Below, piece after piece: positions 36,350-44,330 of a stretch of DNA of 64,000 nucleotides; the stretch's first letter is position 1; each line of letters begins with the position of its first letter. The notes below the pieces were generated by a model that was not told the origin of the DNA, made no database searches, and saw only the letters and a program-made list of their open reading frames with translations. Position numbers and translations under genes: made by a program. The stretch comes from Mucilaginibacter sp. (lineage in GTDB: Bacteria; Bacteroidota; Bacteroidia; Sphingobacteriales; Sphingobacteriaceae): positions 1-64,000 of the forward strand of contig NZ_JAQBOC010000003.1 of NCBI RefSeq assembly GCF_028288225.1, in the 5' to 3' direction.

Positions 36350-37663
36350 TTAATCTGGTTTTGATATTTGTACGGTTTTGTCAGCCAAAGTTTCCTGTTT
36401 AAATTGCCGGATGATCAGCCTGCTGCCGCCGTTAAAGCTAATATAACTACCAATCCAGTTTATAAATACGTGTACCTTGTTTCGGAAGCCTAAAAGCGAG
36501 ATCAAATGTACAAACATCCAAACCAGCCAGGCAAAAAATCCCTGGAATTTTACTTTACCCAGATCAGCAACCGCCTTATTGCGTCCGATAGTAGCCAGTG
36601 AGCCTTTATCAAAATATTTAAAAGGCCTGGTAGGCTCGCCGTTAATGTTTTGAATGATAGTTTGTGCAACATATTTTCCCATTTGTATAGCCACCTGCGC
36701 TACCCCAGGATGGCCTTTTGGAGTTTCGTTTGTTATCATGGCGGCCACATCGCCTATGGCAAAAATATTCTGAGTACCCTCAACCCGGCAATTATTATCA
36801 ACCTTAATTCTATTTCCTCTAACAATAAGATCTTTATTTAAACCTTCAGGAACTTCGCCCATAACCCCCGCAGACCATATTACATTTTTGGTACGAATGG
36901 TTTTTCCGCCCTCAAATTTTATTTCGCTGCCATCAAAGCTATCTACTTTAACGTTTAACATTACGTCAACACCCATATCTGTCAAAAACTCATAAGCTTT
37001 TTTTGATGCTTCGTCTGAGAATGGGCCCAGCACTTTTGGCAAAAAATCAACCAGGTAAACTTTCATATCCTCTTTTTTTAGTTCTGGATAATCTTTGCAA
37101 AGAATATGGTTCCTAATCTCGGCAAGCGCTCCGGCCAGCTCAACGCCGGTAGGCCCGGCGCCAACCAATACGAATGTTAAAAGCGGCGCTTTTTCTTCCC
37201 TTGTTGCTTTTAGCGTGGCTTCTTCTAAATTTTGTAAAACCAGGTAGCGAAGGTTTAATGCTTCCGGTATTGACTTCATTGGCATAGCAAACTTCTCAAT
37301 GTCTTTGTTACCAAAAAAATTGGTTGTTGAACCGGTTGCAATTACCAGGTAATCATAGGCAATTTCACCGATGGACGTATCAATAGTGTTTTTTTCAGTG
37401 TTTACATTTGTAACTTCAGCAATGTTAAACCGAAAGTTTTTTTGTCCTGCAAAATTCTTGCGAAGGGAGAAGGCAATCGATTCGGCCTCAAGGCTGCCCG
37501 TGGCTACCTGGTAAAGTAACGGCTGAAAGGTGTGGTAATTATGCTTATCCAGCATTAATACATCTACAGGCTTATCTTTAAGGTTACCGGCAACCTGCAG
37601 GCCGCCAAAACCACCGCCAACAATTACTACCCGCGGAAATTTAGCTTTATCTTTTGTGTTCAT
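36350..37663 (-). CDS. ndh: Type II NADH dehydrogenase (NDH-2)
   Basis: A 437-residue FAD flavoprotein: first Rossmann motif VVIVGGGFGGLQVAGNL (residues about 11-27), HTFQPLLYQVATGSLE, second dinucleotide motif FVLVGAGPTGVELAGALAE for NADH, FAIGDVAAM for FAD, and a C-terminal amphipathic/hydrophobic segment (about 375-410, FFAWLVWMFVHLISLLGF) that docks it on the membrane. It passes electrons from NADH to quinone without pumping protons. Upstream of it lies the secDF terminator, so it has its own promoter; the HMG-CoA lyase gene follows after 2 nt. Confidence 0.93.
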   Translation of the reverse strand: MNTKDKAKFPRVVIVGGGFGGLQVAGNLKDKPVDVLMLDKHNYHTFQPLLYQVATGSLEAESIAFSLRKNFAGQKNFRFNIAEVTNVNTEKNTIDTSIGEIAYDYLVIATGSTTNFFGNKDIEKFAMPMKSIPEALNLRYLVLQNLEEATLKATREEKAPLLTFVLVGAGPTGVELAGALAEIRNHILCKDYPELKKEDMKVYLVDFLPKVLGPFSDEASKKAYEFLTDMGVDVMLNVKVDSFDGSEIKFEGGKTIRTKNVIWSAGVMGEVPEGLNKDLIVRGNRIKVDNNCRVEGTQNIFAIGDVAAMITNETPKGHPGVAQVAIQMGKYVAQTIIQNINGEPTRPFKYFDKGSLATIGRNKAVADLGKVKFQGFFAWLVWMFVHLISLLGFRNKVHVFINWIGSYISFNGGSRLIIRQFKQETLADKTVQISKPD

Positions 37664-37696
37664 GTTGGTATTGTATGTACAAATATATATGAAACA

Positions 37697-37729
37697 AAAA
37701 AGGCCCCAAATGTTCTTTGGAGCCTTTTA
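37697..37729 (-). terminator. Intrinsic terminator of secDF
   Basis: AAAGGC(C)CCAAA / TTTGG(A)GCCTTT stem, TGTTC loop, directly past the secDF stop on the minus strand. Confidence 0.75.
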
Positions 37730-37745
37730 ATAAATTGTTTATTAT

Positions 37746-40736
37746 TTACCTAAGGTCTTTTTTTCCAAAGTCGATGATTACCGGGGTTGCCACGCAGATT
37801 GACGAGTATGTTCCGAAACATACACCGATCAATAATGCGAACGAGAACCCGCGGATAGTATCGCCACCGAATATGAACAATACAAGCAATATTAATACCA
37901 CTGTTAAAGCAGTGATAATGGTACGGCTCAATGTATTATTGATCGCATCGTTAATTACTGTTTTTGGATCATCAGTTTTAGCATGGTGTAAGTTTAGGAA
38001 CTCACGGATACGGTCAAACACAACCACCGTATCGTTAATTGAGTAACCTATAACCGTTAATATCGCCGCTATAAATGATTGATCAATATCAAGTGAGAAC
38101 GGAAGCACATCCTTAAATATGGAGAAGAATGATAACACCATTAAAGCATCATGTAGGGTTGCAACCATCGCACCCAAACTAAACTGCCATTTACGGAAAC
38201 GGATCAGGATATAAGCTGAAATAATAATGATGGCGAAAATTACTGTTAAAGCTGCCGATCTTTTAAGTCCGTTTGCTATGGTAGGTAAAACTTTTTCATA
38301 GTCTATTATACTTTTCTCGGTAACGTGCGTTGCCGGGTTTGTATTTAATGCTTTTATCAACGCAGCCCGTACTTGTGCATCACTTGTTGGCGAATCTTTA
38401 TCAAGCAGGTATTTAGTTGTAATTTTTATATCAGTACCAAAGGTTTTAACCTCGTTGCCTTCCCCCAGGTTCTTATCAACAATCTTACGAACAGTTTCAG
38501 TACTTACATCCTTAGTTGCAAACCTCATTACATAAGTACGGCCACCCACAAAGTCAACCCCGTAGTTAAAGCCTTGGGTTGCCATTGAAATTAAACCGGC
38601 AATAATAAAAGCGGTTGAGAATATGTAGAATTTGAAACGGTTTTTTACGAAGGCGTAATTAGCATTTTTGAAGGTATGTGAGCTCCACGGGTTTGAGAAT
38701 TTAATATCCCATCCTTTTTCAAGCATGTATTCAAATATCAGCCTTGAGATCAATAATGAGCAGAACAGCGAAGTAGCAATACCTATCATTAAAGTGATTG
38801 CAAAACCCTGGATTGGCCCTGTACCGAAAGTGAACAGGATTAAACCGGTTAAGAAAGTACTTATGTTTGAATCAAGGATGGAAGATAATGCATGTTTAAA
38901 ACCGTCGGCAACGGCAATCCTTAACGATTTACCCAAAGCCAGCTCCTCCCGCACGCGTTCATAGATCAATACGTTAGCATCAACCGAGATACCTAAAGTA
39001 AGCACTATACCCGCAACACCCGGCATGGTTAACACAGCGCCAAGGCTGGTCAAAACACCCAACAGGAAGAAGATGTTAATGATAACCGCTACCACAGCTA
39101 CAGTACCTGCACGGTTGTAGTAAGCTATCATGAATACCAGTACTACCAGCAAACCTACAAGGCTTGATAATAAACCGGCATTGATAGATTGCTGGCCTAA
39201 GGATGGGCCTACAACTGATTCAGTAACAATATGGGCAGGAGCAGGCAAGCGGCCGGCTTTTAATACGTTGGCCAAATCCTTTGCTTCTTCAACAGTAAAG
39301 TTACCTGAAATTGATGATACACCTCCTGAAATTTCGTTTTGAACCACTGGGGCCGAATAAACGTTATTATCAAGTACGATAGCTATATATTGTTTGTTGT
39401 TAACATCAGCAGCGGCTTCGGCAGTTACGGTACGCCATTTTTGAGCACCGTCTGAGTTCATCACCATAACAACCTCGGGGCTGCCTTTTTGATCAACATC
39501 ATTATGGGCCTCAGTGATCACATCGCCTGCAAGTACCGGTCCGTTTTCGGCACCAACTAATTTTATAGCGTATAGTTCAAATATTTTTGTTTTATCCTGT
39601 GGTTTTACTGACCAAAGGAATTTCATGCTTTGCGGAATTACAGTTCTTACTTCAGCGCTGCGCAGGTATTTGTTAACCTGTGCAGTATCTTTCGCTTCGG
39701 CACGGCCAACAACTGGGCCATGTGCTAGTTCACCCTGCCCGTTTTGCCCCTGGTACATCATTGGCTTTAAAACGTTAAACAATGGGTACTGATCGGCAAA
39801 TTGTGATTTTGCGCCTAAAGCTGATGTATCTTTACTTCCGCTTTTCTGAACTTTATTCAACAATGATAAAGCGCCTTTATTTTTAGCTGTATCGGCTTTT
39901 ACCGCAGCTGTAGTTTTAGCATCGGTTGTTTTTACCGCAGTTTTTGTAGTATCTTTTTTAGATGCCTTTATTTTCGCAGCAATTAAGCCGTTCATATTAG
40001 TCAGCAACTGGTAAACCTGGCTATTATCATAAGTTTGATAAAATTCCAGTTTTGCAGTACCTGATAAGAGTTTACGAACACGTTCAGGTTCTTTTACACC
40101 CGGCAGCTCAATTAAGATCCTGTCATTTCCTTTTTGCAATTGGATGTTAGCATTAGCAACGCCAAACTGGTCAATACGGGTATTTAAAATGGTGTATGAT
40201 TGTTGTACAGCCGTGCTTGCCTGATCTTTAAGGTAACTTTCAACCTGGCTGTTTGTTGCATTAAACTTAATGTGGTCCTGATTATCCTTGGTTGAGAAGA
40301 TAGCAGCCAGCTTTCCGTTAGGATTGATCTTTTCGTACTCATCAACAAACAAGGTAATATAATCCTGCTGACTGGTTACACCATCAACAGTAGCAGCAGC
40401 CAATGCCTGGTTAAATGCAGGATCCTGGTTATTATTCGATAGTTTTTTTACCAGTTCGTTCAATGAGATCTGCATGGTTACACTCATACCACCCTCAAGG
40501 TCCAAACCAAGGGCAAGCGCTCTTTGACTAACGTATTGATAATTGTGCTTTAAAAGCGGGTACACCGGTTGAGTTGAAACTGAATCCAGGTACGCCGTTA
40601 CTTTTGCGGTATCACCTTTTGCGTACACCTGCGCATCATTTTTAACTTTATGGGCGACCCAAGTAAATGAAAGCTGGTATATACATACAACAGCCATCAA
40701 TATGGCGAAAAATTTAACAACCCCTTTACCTTGCAT
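37746..40736 (-). CDS. secDF: Protein translocase subunit SecDF (fused)
   Basis: A 996-residue RND-type protein joining SecD (residues about 1-640) and SecF (about 665-990), with twelve membrane helices. SecD hallmarks are LGLDLEGGMSVTMQ, ELPGVKEPERVRKLL and, at the membrane, LTLGISVDANVLIYERVREEL. The SecF half shows GVDFVGGRTYVMRF and SINDTVVVFDRIREFL. It uses the proton gradient to pull secreted proteins across the membrane with SecYEG-YajC. A Lys/Thr/Ala-rich insertion near residues 235-280 (KKDTTKTAVKTTDAK) in the periplasmic part is typical of the phylum. Fusion is normal in Bacteroidota. Confidence 0.97.
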   Translation of the reverse strand: MQGKGVVKFFAILMAVVCIYQLSFTWVAHKVKNDAQVYAKGDTAKVTAYLDSVSTQPVYPLLKHNYQYVSQRALALGLDLEGGMSVTMQISLNELVKKLSNNNQDPAFNQALAAATVDGVTSQQDYITLFVDEYEKINPNGKLAAIFSTKDNQDHIKFNATNSQVESYLKDQASTAVQQSYTILNTRIDQFGVANANIQLQKGNDRILIELPGVKEPERVRKLLSGTAKLEFYQTYDNSQVYQLLTNMNGLIAAKIKASKKDTTKTAVKTTDAKTTAAVKADTAKNKGALSLLNKVQKSGSKDTSALGAKSQFADQYPLFNVLKPMMYQGQNGQGELAHGPVVGRAEAKDTAQVNKYLRSAEVRTVIPQSMKFLWSVKPQDKTKIFELYAIKLVGAENGPVLAGDVITEAHNDVDQKGSPEVVMVMNSDGAQKWRTVTAEAAADVNNKQYIAIVLDNNVYSAPVVQNEISGGVSSISGNFTVEEAKDLANVLKAGRLPAPAHIVTESVVGPSLGQQSINAGLLSSLVGLLVVLVFMIAYYNRAGTVAVVAVIINIFFLLGVLTSLGAVLTMPGVAGIVLTLGISVDANVLIYERVREELALGKSLRIAVADGFKHALSSILDSNISTFLTGLILFTFGTGPIQGFAITLMIGIATSLFCSLLISRLIFEYMLEKGWDIKFSNPWSSHTFKNANYAFVKNRFKFYIFSTAFIIAGLISMATQGFNYGVDFVGGRTYVMRFATKDVSTETVRKIVDKNLGEGNEVKTFGTDIKITTKYLLDKDSPTSDAQVRAALIKALNTNPATHVTEKSIIDYEKVLPTIANGLKRSAALTVIFAIIIISAYILIRFRKWQFSLGAMVATLHDALMVLSFFSIFKDVLPFSLDIDQSFIAAILTVIGYSINDTVVVFDRIREFLNLHHAKTDDPKTVINDAINNTLSRTIITALTVVLILLVLFIFGGDTIRGFSFALLIGVCFGTYSSICVATPVIIDFGKKDLR

Positions 40737-40788
40737 TGTGAATTAAAATATGTAATTAATTAGTTTATAAGCATTTTAAATAAGACGG

Positions 40789-40796
40789 CAAATCTA
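40789..40796 (-). promoter_or_regulatory. -7 element of secDF
   Basis: TAGATTTG on the minus strand matches TAnnTTTG; it would give a leader of about 45 nt. The -33 position is only TTTC/ATTT, so support is moderate. Confidence 0.5.
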
Positions 40797-40847
40797 ATAA
40801 AAATTCGTAAGCATGAAATTTTTAATTTAAAACAATGCCGGGGGAAG

Positions 40848-41018
40848 AGAGATTAGAGGTTGGAGATTAGAGGTTATTTTTTTTATTGATTGATAATGAG
40901 TTATTTATGTAGATTAGAAAGTTGAAAAATATTTAAAACTGAGGACTTAAAATTATGTTTACAGGCACTTTAAGTGATAGATACTAATCTCCGGTCACTA
41001 ATCAATACCCTCTAACCC
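40848..41018. repeat. GAGATTAGAGGTT word array in two inverted halves (array N)
   Basis: Left half 40848-40876 has two near-identical GAGATTAGAGGTT(G) words. The right half 40982-41018 carries the complement (CTAATCTCC, CTAATCA, CTCTAACC) and includes the folA stop codon at 41012-41014. The same word occurs at 60321-60342 on polX. Confidence 0.65.
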
Positions 41019-41494
41019 CGTTCGTAGGTAATGAATGAGTAGGGCAATAAATTTTTCTCATCGGGCTCATGATCTTCGCGAAAAACTTCTTTCCATTCAT
41101 GCAGATCAATTTCAGGGAAAAAGCTGTCGCCTTCAAATTGTTTATGAACAATGGTTAGGTAGATGCGGTCAGTAAGTTTTATGGCTTGTTTATAGATCTC
41201 GGCGCCGCCAACAATAAATACCTCCTGCTCATCCTTGCACAAAGCTATAGCTGCCTCAATTGAATTCACCACTTCGCAACCTTCAATAGTTATAGCCTGC
41301 CTGGTAATTATGATGTTGCGGCGGTTAGGCAATGGTTTGCCAACTGAGTCATAAGTTTTACGGCCCATTATAACCGTATGCCCTGTAGTGATCTCTTTAA
41401 AGTGTTTAAGATCTTTAGGCAGGTACCACAATAATTTATTGTCTTTGCCTATGGCGTGGTTTTCGGAAATGGCAACTACTATTGTTATCGTCAT
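41012..41494 (-). CDS. folA: Dihydrofolate reductase
   Basis: A 160-residue type I DHFR: IVVAISENHAIGKDNKLLWYLPKDLKHFKEIT with the catalytic acid region, GHTVIMGRKTYDSVGKPLPNR, and EVFIVGGAEIYKQA for NADPH. It regenerates tetrahydrofolate after thymidylate synthase, whose gene lies just upstream on the same strand. The leader is a tandem 8-nt repeat forming a chain of 3-codon ORFs that ends on this start codon (41491-41524); the stop is inside array N. Confidence 0.96.
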   Translation of the reverse strand: MTITIVVAISENHAIGKDNKLLWYLPKDLKHFKEITTGHTVIMGRKTYDSVGKPLPNRRNIIITRQAITIEGCEVVNSIEAAIALCKDEQEVFIVGGAEIYKQAIKLTDRIYLTIVHKQFEGDSFFPEIDLHEWKEVFREDHEPDEKNLLPYSFITYERG

Positions 41495-41524
41495 TGGGTC
41501 ATTGGGTCATTGGGTCATTGGGCT
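41491..41524 (-). repeat. Perfect 8-nt tandem repeat (CAATGACC) with overlapping mini-ORFs (array F)
   Basis: On the coding strand the unit ATGACCCA is repeated so that ATGs fall at 41518, 41510, 41502 and 41494, the last being folA. Each upstream one reads ATG ACC CAA TGA, and its TGA overlaps the next ATG by ATGA. Confidence 0.85.
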
Positions 41525-41534
41525 GTTATGATGG

Positions 41535-41903
41535 CTAATCATTTTTGCCTTTGCCAATGAATTTTATGTAAATGTTCAGTTTTAAGTGTATCGTCTCTAA
41601 TTGTTGAAGCAATAATTGATAAGTTTCATCATCTATTAAACTTCTGGTTTTTGCTTTTTTTAGCCAGCCTTTTGTTTCAATAATTGATCCTCTGCTAAAG
41701 TAACAGAAGTTTTTGTTTTCTTTATAATGGAATCTCCCAAAGCCTTCTGCAATGTTAGCTCCTATCGAATCTGCTGATCGTGCTATTTGTTTACCAACAG
41801 TATCTTTTGCAAAGAAGTCCCATTTTAAAACTACAAACCAAATTTTATCAGCAAAAGCTTCTGATAAATTATAAACCTCAATTTCCTCTATTCTATTACT
41901 CAT
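41535..41903 (-). CDS. Four-helix-bundle protein (S23/TIGR02436 family)
   Basis: A 122-residue all-helical protein with the family motifs VGKQIARSADSIGANIAEGFGR and FCYFSRGSIIETKGWLKKA. The family was first found in intervening sequences of 23S rRNA genes but is also common as single genes between others; function unknown. Here it sits between thyA and folA on the same strand, bounded on both sides by ATGAC word arrays, so it looks like a cassette inserted into a thyA-folA pair. Confidence 0.9.
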   Translation of the reverse strand: MSNRIEEIEVYNLSEAFADKIWFVVLKWDFFAKDTVGKQIARSADSIGANIAEGFGRFHYKENKNFCYFSRGSIIETKGWLKKAKTRSLIDDETYQLLLQQLETIHLKLNIYIKFIGKGKND

Positions 41904-41938
41904 TCAATGACTTAATGACAACAATGACTCAATGATTA
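41901..41938. repeat. CAATGA word array between thyA and the S23 gene (array G)
   Basis: CATTCAATGACTTAATGACA followed by ACAATGACTCAATGATTAA; the array spans from the S23 start codon to the thyA stop codon, using both. Confidence 0.7.
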
Positions 41939-42763
41939 AACTGCCACTGTCGCCTTTATATGCGGCCACGGATCATAATTATCCAATTCAAAATCTTCAA
42001 ACTTAAATGCAAAAATATCCTTTACCTCCGGATTGATCTTCATGGTTGGCAACGGTCGCGGTTCGCGGCTTAATTGCAGTTGGGCTTGTTCCAGGTGGTT
42101 GTTATAAATGTGGGCATCGCCAAATGTGTGTACAAAGTCGCCATAGTCGAGGTCACACACCTGGGCCATCATCATGGTAAGTAAGGCGTATGAAGCGATA
42201 TTGAATGGCACACCCAAAAATATATCCGCACTACGCTGATATAATTGACAAGACAATTTGCCTCTCGACTCCCCCTTTAGGGGGCCAGGGGGCGGGGGTT
42301 CCACATAAAACTGGAACAAACTGTGACACGGAGGTAGTGCCATTTGATTAACATCGGCAACGTTCCATGCCGATACCATCATCCGGCGCGAATCAGGGTT
42401 TGTTTTAATTTGATTTACAACCTGGGTTATCTGGTCAATATGTCCGCCATCAGGTTTTGGCCATGATCGCCATTGGTAGCCATACACTGGCCCGAGATTG
42501 CCTTCAGCATCGGCCCACTCGTCCCAAATGCGCACACCGTTATCTTTTAAATATTTAATATTGGTGTCACCACTTAAAAACCAGATCAACTCATGAATGA
42601 TGGATTTTAAGTGCAGTTTTTTAGTGGTGATCATCGGGAAGCCATCCTGCAGGTTAAAACGCATCTGGTAGCCAAATACGCTTAAAGTGCCGGTTCCGGT
42701 GCGGTCATGTTTTTGAGCGCCGGTTTCCATTACATGGCTCATCAGGTCGAGATACTGTTTCAT
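41936..42763 (-). CDS. thyA: Thymidylate synthase with an in-frame REP-like insertion
   Basis: Start set at ATG 42763 ([15 protein letters not shown]); the open frame continues 54 codons upstream through a Thr-rich repeat that is not ThyA. The 275-residue enzyme methylates dUMP with methylene-THF. Catalytic Cys is in [30 protein letters not shown] and the C-terminal HIKATVAV are normal. Between FYV and [11 protein letters not shown], where family members have about two residues, this protein has [13 protein letters not shown], about 11 residues extra, encoded by a GC-rich palindrome (42263-42301). All catalytic residues are intact, so the enzyme is probably functional. It leads the thyA-S23-folA group. 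Confidence 0.95.
   Translation of the reverse strand: MKQYLDLMSHVMETGAQKHDRTGTGTLSVFGYQMRFNLQDGFPMITTKKLHLKSIIHELIWFLSGDTNIKYLKDNGVRIWDEWADAEGNLGPVYGYQWRSWPKPDGGHIDQITQVVNQIKTNPDSRRMMVSAWNVADVNQMALPPCHSLFQFYVEPPPPGPLKGESRGKLSCQLYQRSADIFLGVPFNIASYALLTMMMAQVCDLDYGDFVHTFGDAHIYNNHLEQAQLQLSREPRPLPTMKINPEVKDIFAFKFEDFELDNYDPWPHIKATVAV
42263..42301. repeat. GC-rich REP-like palindrome inside thyA
   Basis: Contains CCCCCTTTAGGGGG (5-bp stem, TTTA loop) followed by GCCAGGGGGCGGGGG, strikingly G+C-rich in an AT-rich genome. As I recall, CCCCCTTTAGGGGG-type elements are frequent intergenic repeats in Bacteroidota; here one lies within a coding region, in frame. Confidence 0.75.
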
Positions 42764-42811
42764 GTTGTTAGTTGATGTTGTAAAAGTTGTAGTTGTTGTA
42801 GAAGTTGTAAT
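42764..42811 (-). repeat. ACAAC word array upstream of thyA (array V)
   Basis: On the coding strand: ACAACTTCTACAACAACTAC and onward in CAAC words up to the base before the thyA ATG. Explains the Thr/Asn-rich phantom N-terminal extension. Same vocabulary as 49643-49760. Confidence 0.7.
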
Positions 42812-43001
42812 GGTTATTAATAACTCATTAAAGTCACACAACAGATTCCGCCTAAATAAACACAAATTAAAATAATCTAATTTGTGAAACCTACGGATGT
42901 GCAAAAATACAGGTTTGTTAATCATTCCTAATCACAAAGAACATAATAACTTTGCGGTAACAGATGAAGGCTGCGAGAATCCAGTCTGCGTTGAGCGAAT
43001 T

Positions 43002-43045
43002 AACTTAATCAACCTAATCTAACTCAATCAACCCAATCAACTAAT
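43002..43045 (+). repeat. AATCAAC word array (array C)
   Basis: 44 nt matching 34517-34560 with 4 differences; five CAAC words at 7-9 nt spacing. It ends 8 nt before the ispE ATG. Its last 23 nt also match the complement of array A beside ychF with three mismatches. Confidence 0.8.
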
Positions 43046-43053
43046 TCTAACAA

Positions 43054-43851
43054 ATGATAACATTTCCAAACGCAAAAATTAATATTGGCCTTAATATAAT
43101 TAACCGCCGGGATGACGGCTACCATAACCTGGAAACTATTTTTTACCCGGTTAACATAAAGGATGCCCTGGAAATAGTTGTAGCTGATGAATTAAGTTTT
43201 CAGTCATCAGGTTTGGAGATCCCGGGAAGAATAGAAGACAATCTTTGCCTTAAGGGCTACCACCTGTTAAAAAAAGATTTCGACCTGCCGCCTGTTAAAA
43301 TCCATTTGCATAAACATATTCCCATTGGCGCGGGGCTTGGAGGGGGATCATCCGATGCCGCTTTTTTTATCCGTCTCATTAATCAGAATTTTAATTTGGG
43401 GATGACTGATATGCAAATGATCGGCTACGCCCGGAAGCTTGGAGCCGACTGTGCCTTTTTCATTCAAAACAAACCTGTGTTTGCTTTTGAGATAGGAGAT
43501 GAGTTTGAACCTGTAAAACTTGATCTTTCAAAATACCAAATAATCCTGGTAATGCCGCCTGTACATATTTCATCTGCGGAGGCTTTTCGCGGGGTAAAAC
43601 CATCACCGGTAAAAGAATCATTAATGGACCTGATCTATGAACCGGTTAGCGAATGGAAAAAATATATAAAAAACGATTTTGAGATTTCGATATTTAAAGA
43701 CCACCCCGAGATCCGCGGTGTTAAGGCCGCACTCTACGAAGCCGGTGCCCTATACGCCAGTATGAGTGGGAGCGGAGCTTCCGTTTTTGGCATCTTTGAT
43801 AAAACGCCTGACCTAAGCGGGCTGGAAGAGGATAACCAGGTGTTTTATTAG
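43054..43851 (+). CDS. ispE: 4-diphosphocytidyl-2-C-methyl-D-erythritol kinase
   Basis: A 265-residue GHMP kinase of the MEP isoprenoid pathway. It begins MITFPNAKINIGLNI; the ATP loop is HIPIGAGLGGGSSDAA; the C-terminal GHMP motif is YASMSGSGASVFGIF. Length is typical of Bacteroidota IspE. The leader is array C. The stop codon is followed directly by a 37-bp repeat that recurs inverted 400 bp on. Confidence 0.94.
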   Translation: MITFPNAKINIGLNIINRRDDGYHNLETIFYPVNIKDALEIVVADELSFQSSGLEIPGRIEDNLCLKGYHLLKKDFDLPPVKIHLHKHIPIGAGLGGGSSDAAFFIRLINQNFNLGMTDMQMIGYARKLGADCAFFIQNKPVFAFEIGDEFEPVKLDLSKYQIILVMPPVHISSAEAFRGVKPSPVKESLMDLIYEPVSEWKKYIKNDFEISIFKDHPEIRGVKAALYEAGALYASMSGSGASVFGIFDKTPDLSGLEEDNQVFY

Positions 43852-43888
43852 GATGTCGGATTTCGGATGTTCGATTTCGGATTTTTTG
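43852..43888. repeat. 37-bp inverted repeat, left copy (TTTCGGAT family, I)
   Basis: GATGTCGGATTTCGGATGTT and continuation; the reverse complement of 44294-44330 with a single mismatch. Starts at the base after the ispE stop. Confidence 0.88.
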
Positions 43889-43905
43889 TAATTGTTTTTA
43901 AATAA

Positions 43906-44280
43906 ATGGAAAAAGCTGCAACACCTAAACGTTATAACCTAAAACCTCCGGTTGATCCGAACAAACCTGTAGCGCCATCAAAAAAATGTCCGGAATGCAA
44001 AAGCAGGAATATAAAGATCAGAAGCAGGCGCAGGTATTTTTTGAAGTCGGCCTTGTGCGCCGTTATTGCAGTACCTTACTGGGTACTACTGCTCAATTTA
44101 AAAGAAGAAGATATTCCCGAACCGCCCGCAAGTATAATGTTGTTGATATTATTAATGTTTTCTGGGTTACTCGCATCATACGGTTTATACTGTTTTGTGA
44201 GAGCCTTGGTAACAAAGCAAACAAGTTATAGATGCCGCTATTGTAAGACCAGATTTCACACCCCTGCTTTAGAGGTGTGA
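43906..44280 (+). CDS. Zinc-ribbon membrane protein, unknown, between 37-bp inverted repeats
   Basis: A 124-residue protein. CPECKSRNIKIRSRRR (residues 28-43) and CRYCKTRFH (about 111-119) give two CxxC pairs, likely one split zinc ribbon; between them are two hydrophobic segments (about 48-64 and 78-100). No family recognised. The gene is flanked by an almost perfect 37-bp inverted repeat pair, and its last 11 codons plus stop form a perfect 14-bp hairpin. Base composition is like its neighbours. It could be a small resident membrane protein or a cassette carried between the repeats. Confidence 0.65.
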   Translation: MEKAATPKRYNLKPPVDPNKPVAPSKKCPECKSRNIKIRSRRRYFLKSALCAVIAVPYWVLLLNLKEEDIPEPPASIMLLILLMFSGLLASYGLYCFVRALVTKQTSYRCRYCKTRFHTPALEV

Positions 44281-44287
44281 AATCTGG
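44249..44287. terminator. Perfect 14-bp hairpin overlapping a gene end
   Basis: CCAGATTTCACACC / GGTGTGAAATCTGG with an 11-nt loop; the upstream gene's last codons and its TGA stop lie in the stem. A-rich rather than T-rich tail. Confidence 0.65.
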
Positions 44288-44293
44288 TCCAAA

Positions 44294-44330
44294 CAAAAAA
44301 TCCGAAATCGAACATCCGAAATCCGAAATC
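44294..44330. repeat. 37-bp inverted repeat, right copy (I')
   Basis: Inverted partner of 43852-43888 (36 of 37 positions). Its end overlaps the stop codon region of the minus-strand dehydrogenase (44329). Confidence 0.88.

Noticed and set aside
41491..41524. Possible CRISPR or phase-variation tract
   Set aside because: Repeats are 8 nt and contiguous without spacers, so not CRISPR. Phase variation by frame change is also unlikely because the repeat lies before, not in, the folA coding region.
42764..42925. 54-residue N-terminal extension of thyA
   Set aside because: It is low-complexity Thr/Asn sequence from the ACAAC array; ThyA proteins start at MKQYLDLM.
43852..44330. Complete insertion sequence
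   Set aside because: No transposase fold in the enclosed gene, no target duplication seen, and the same repeat occurs singly elsewhere.
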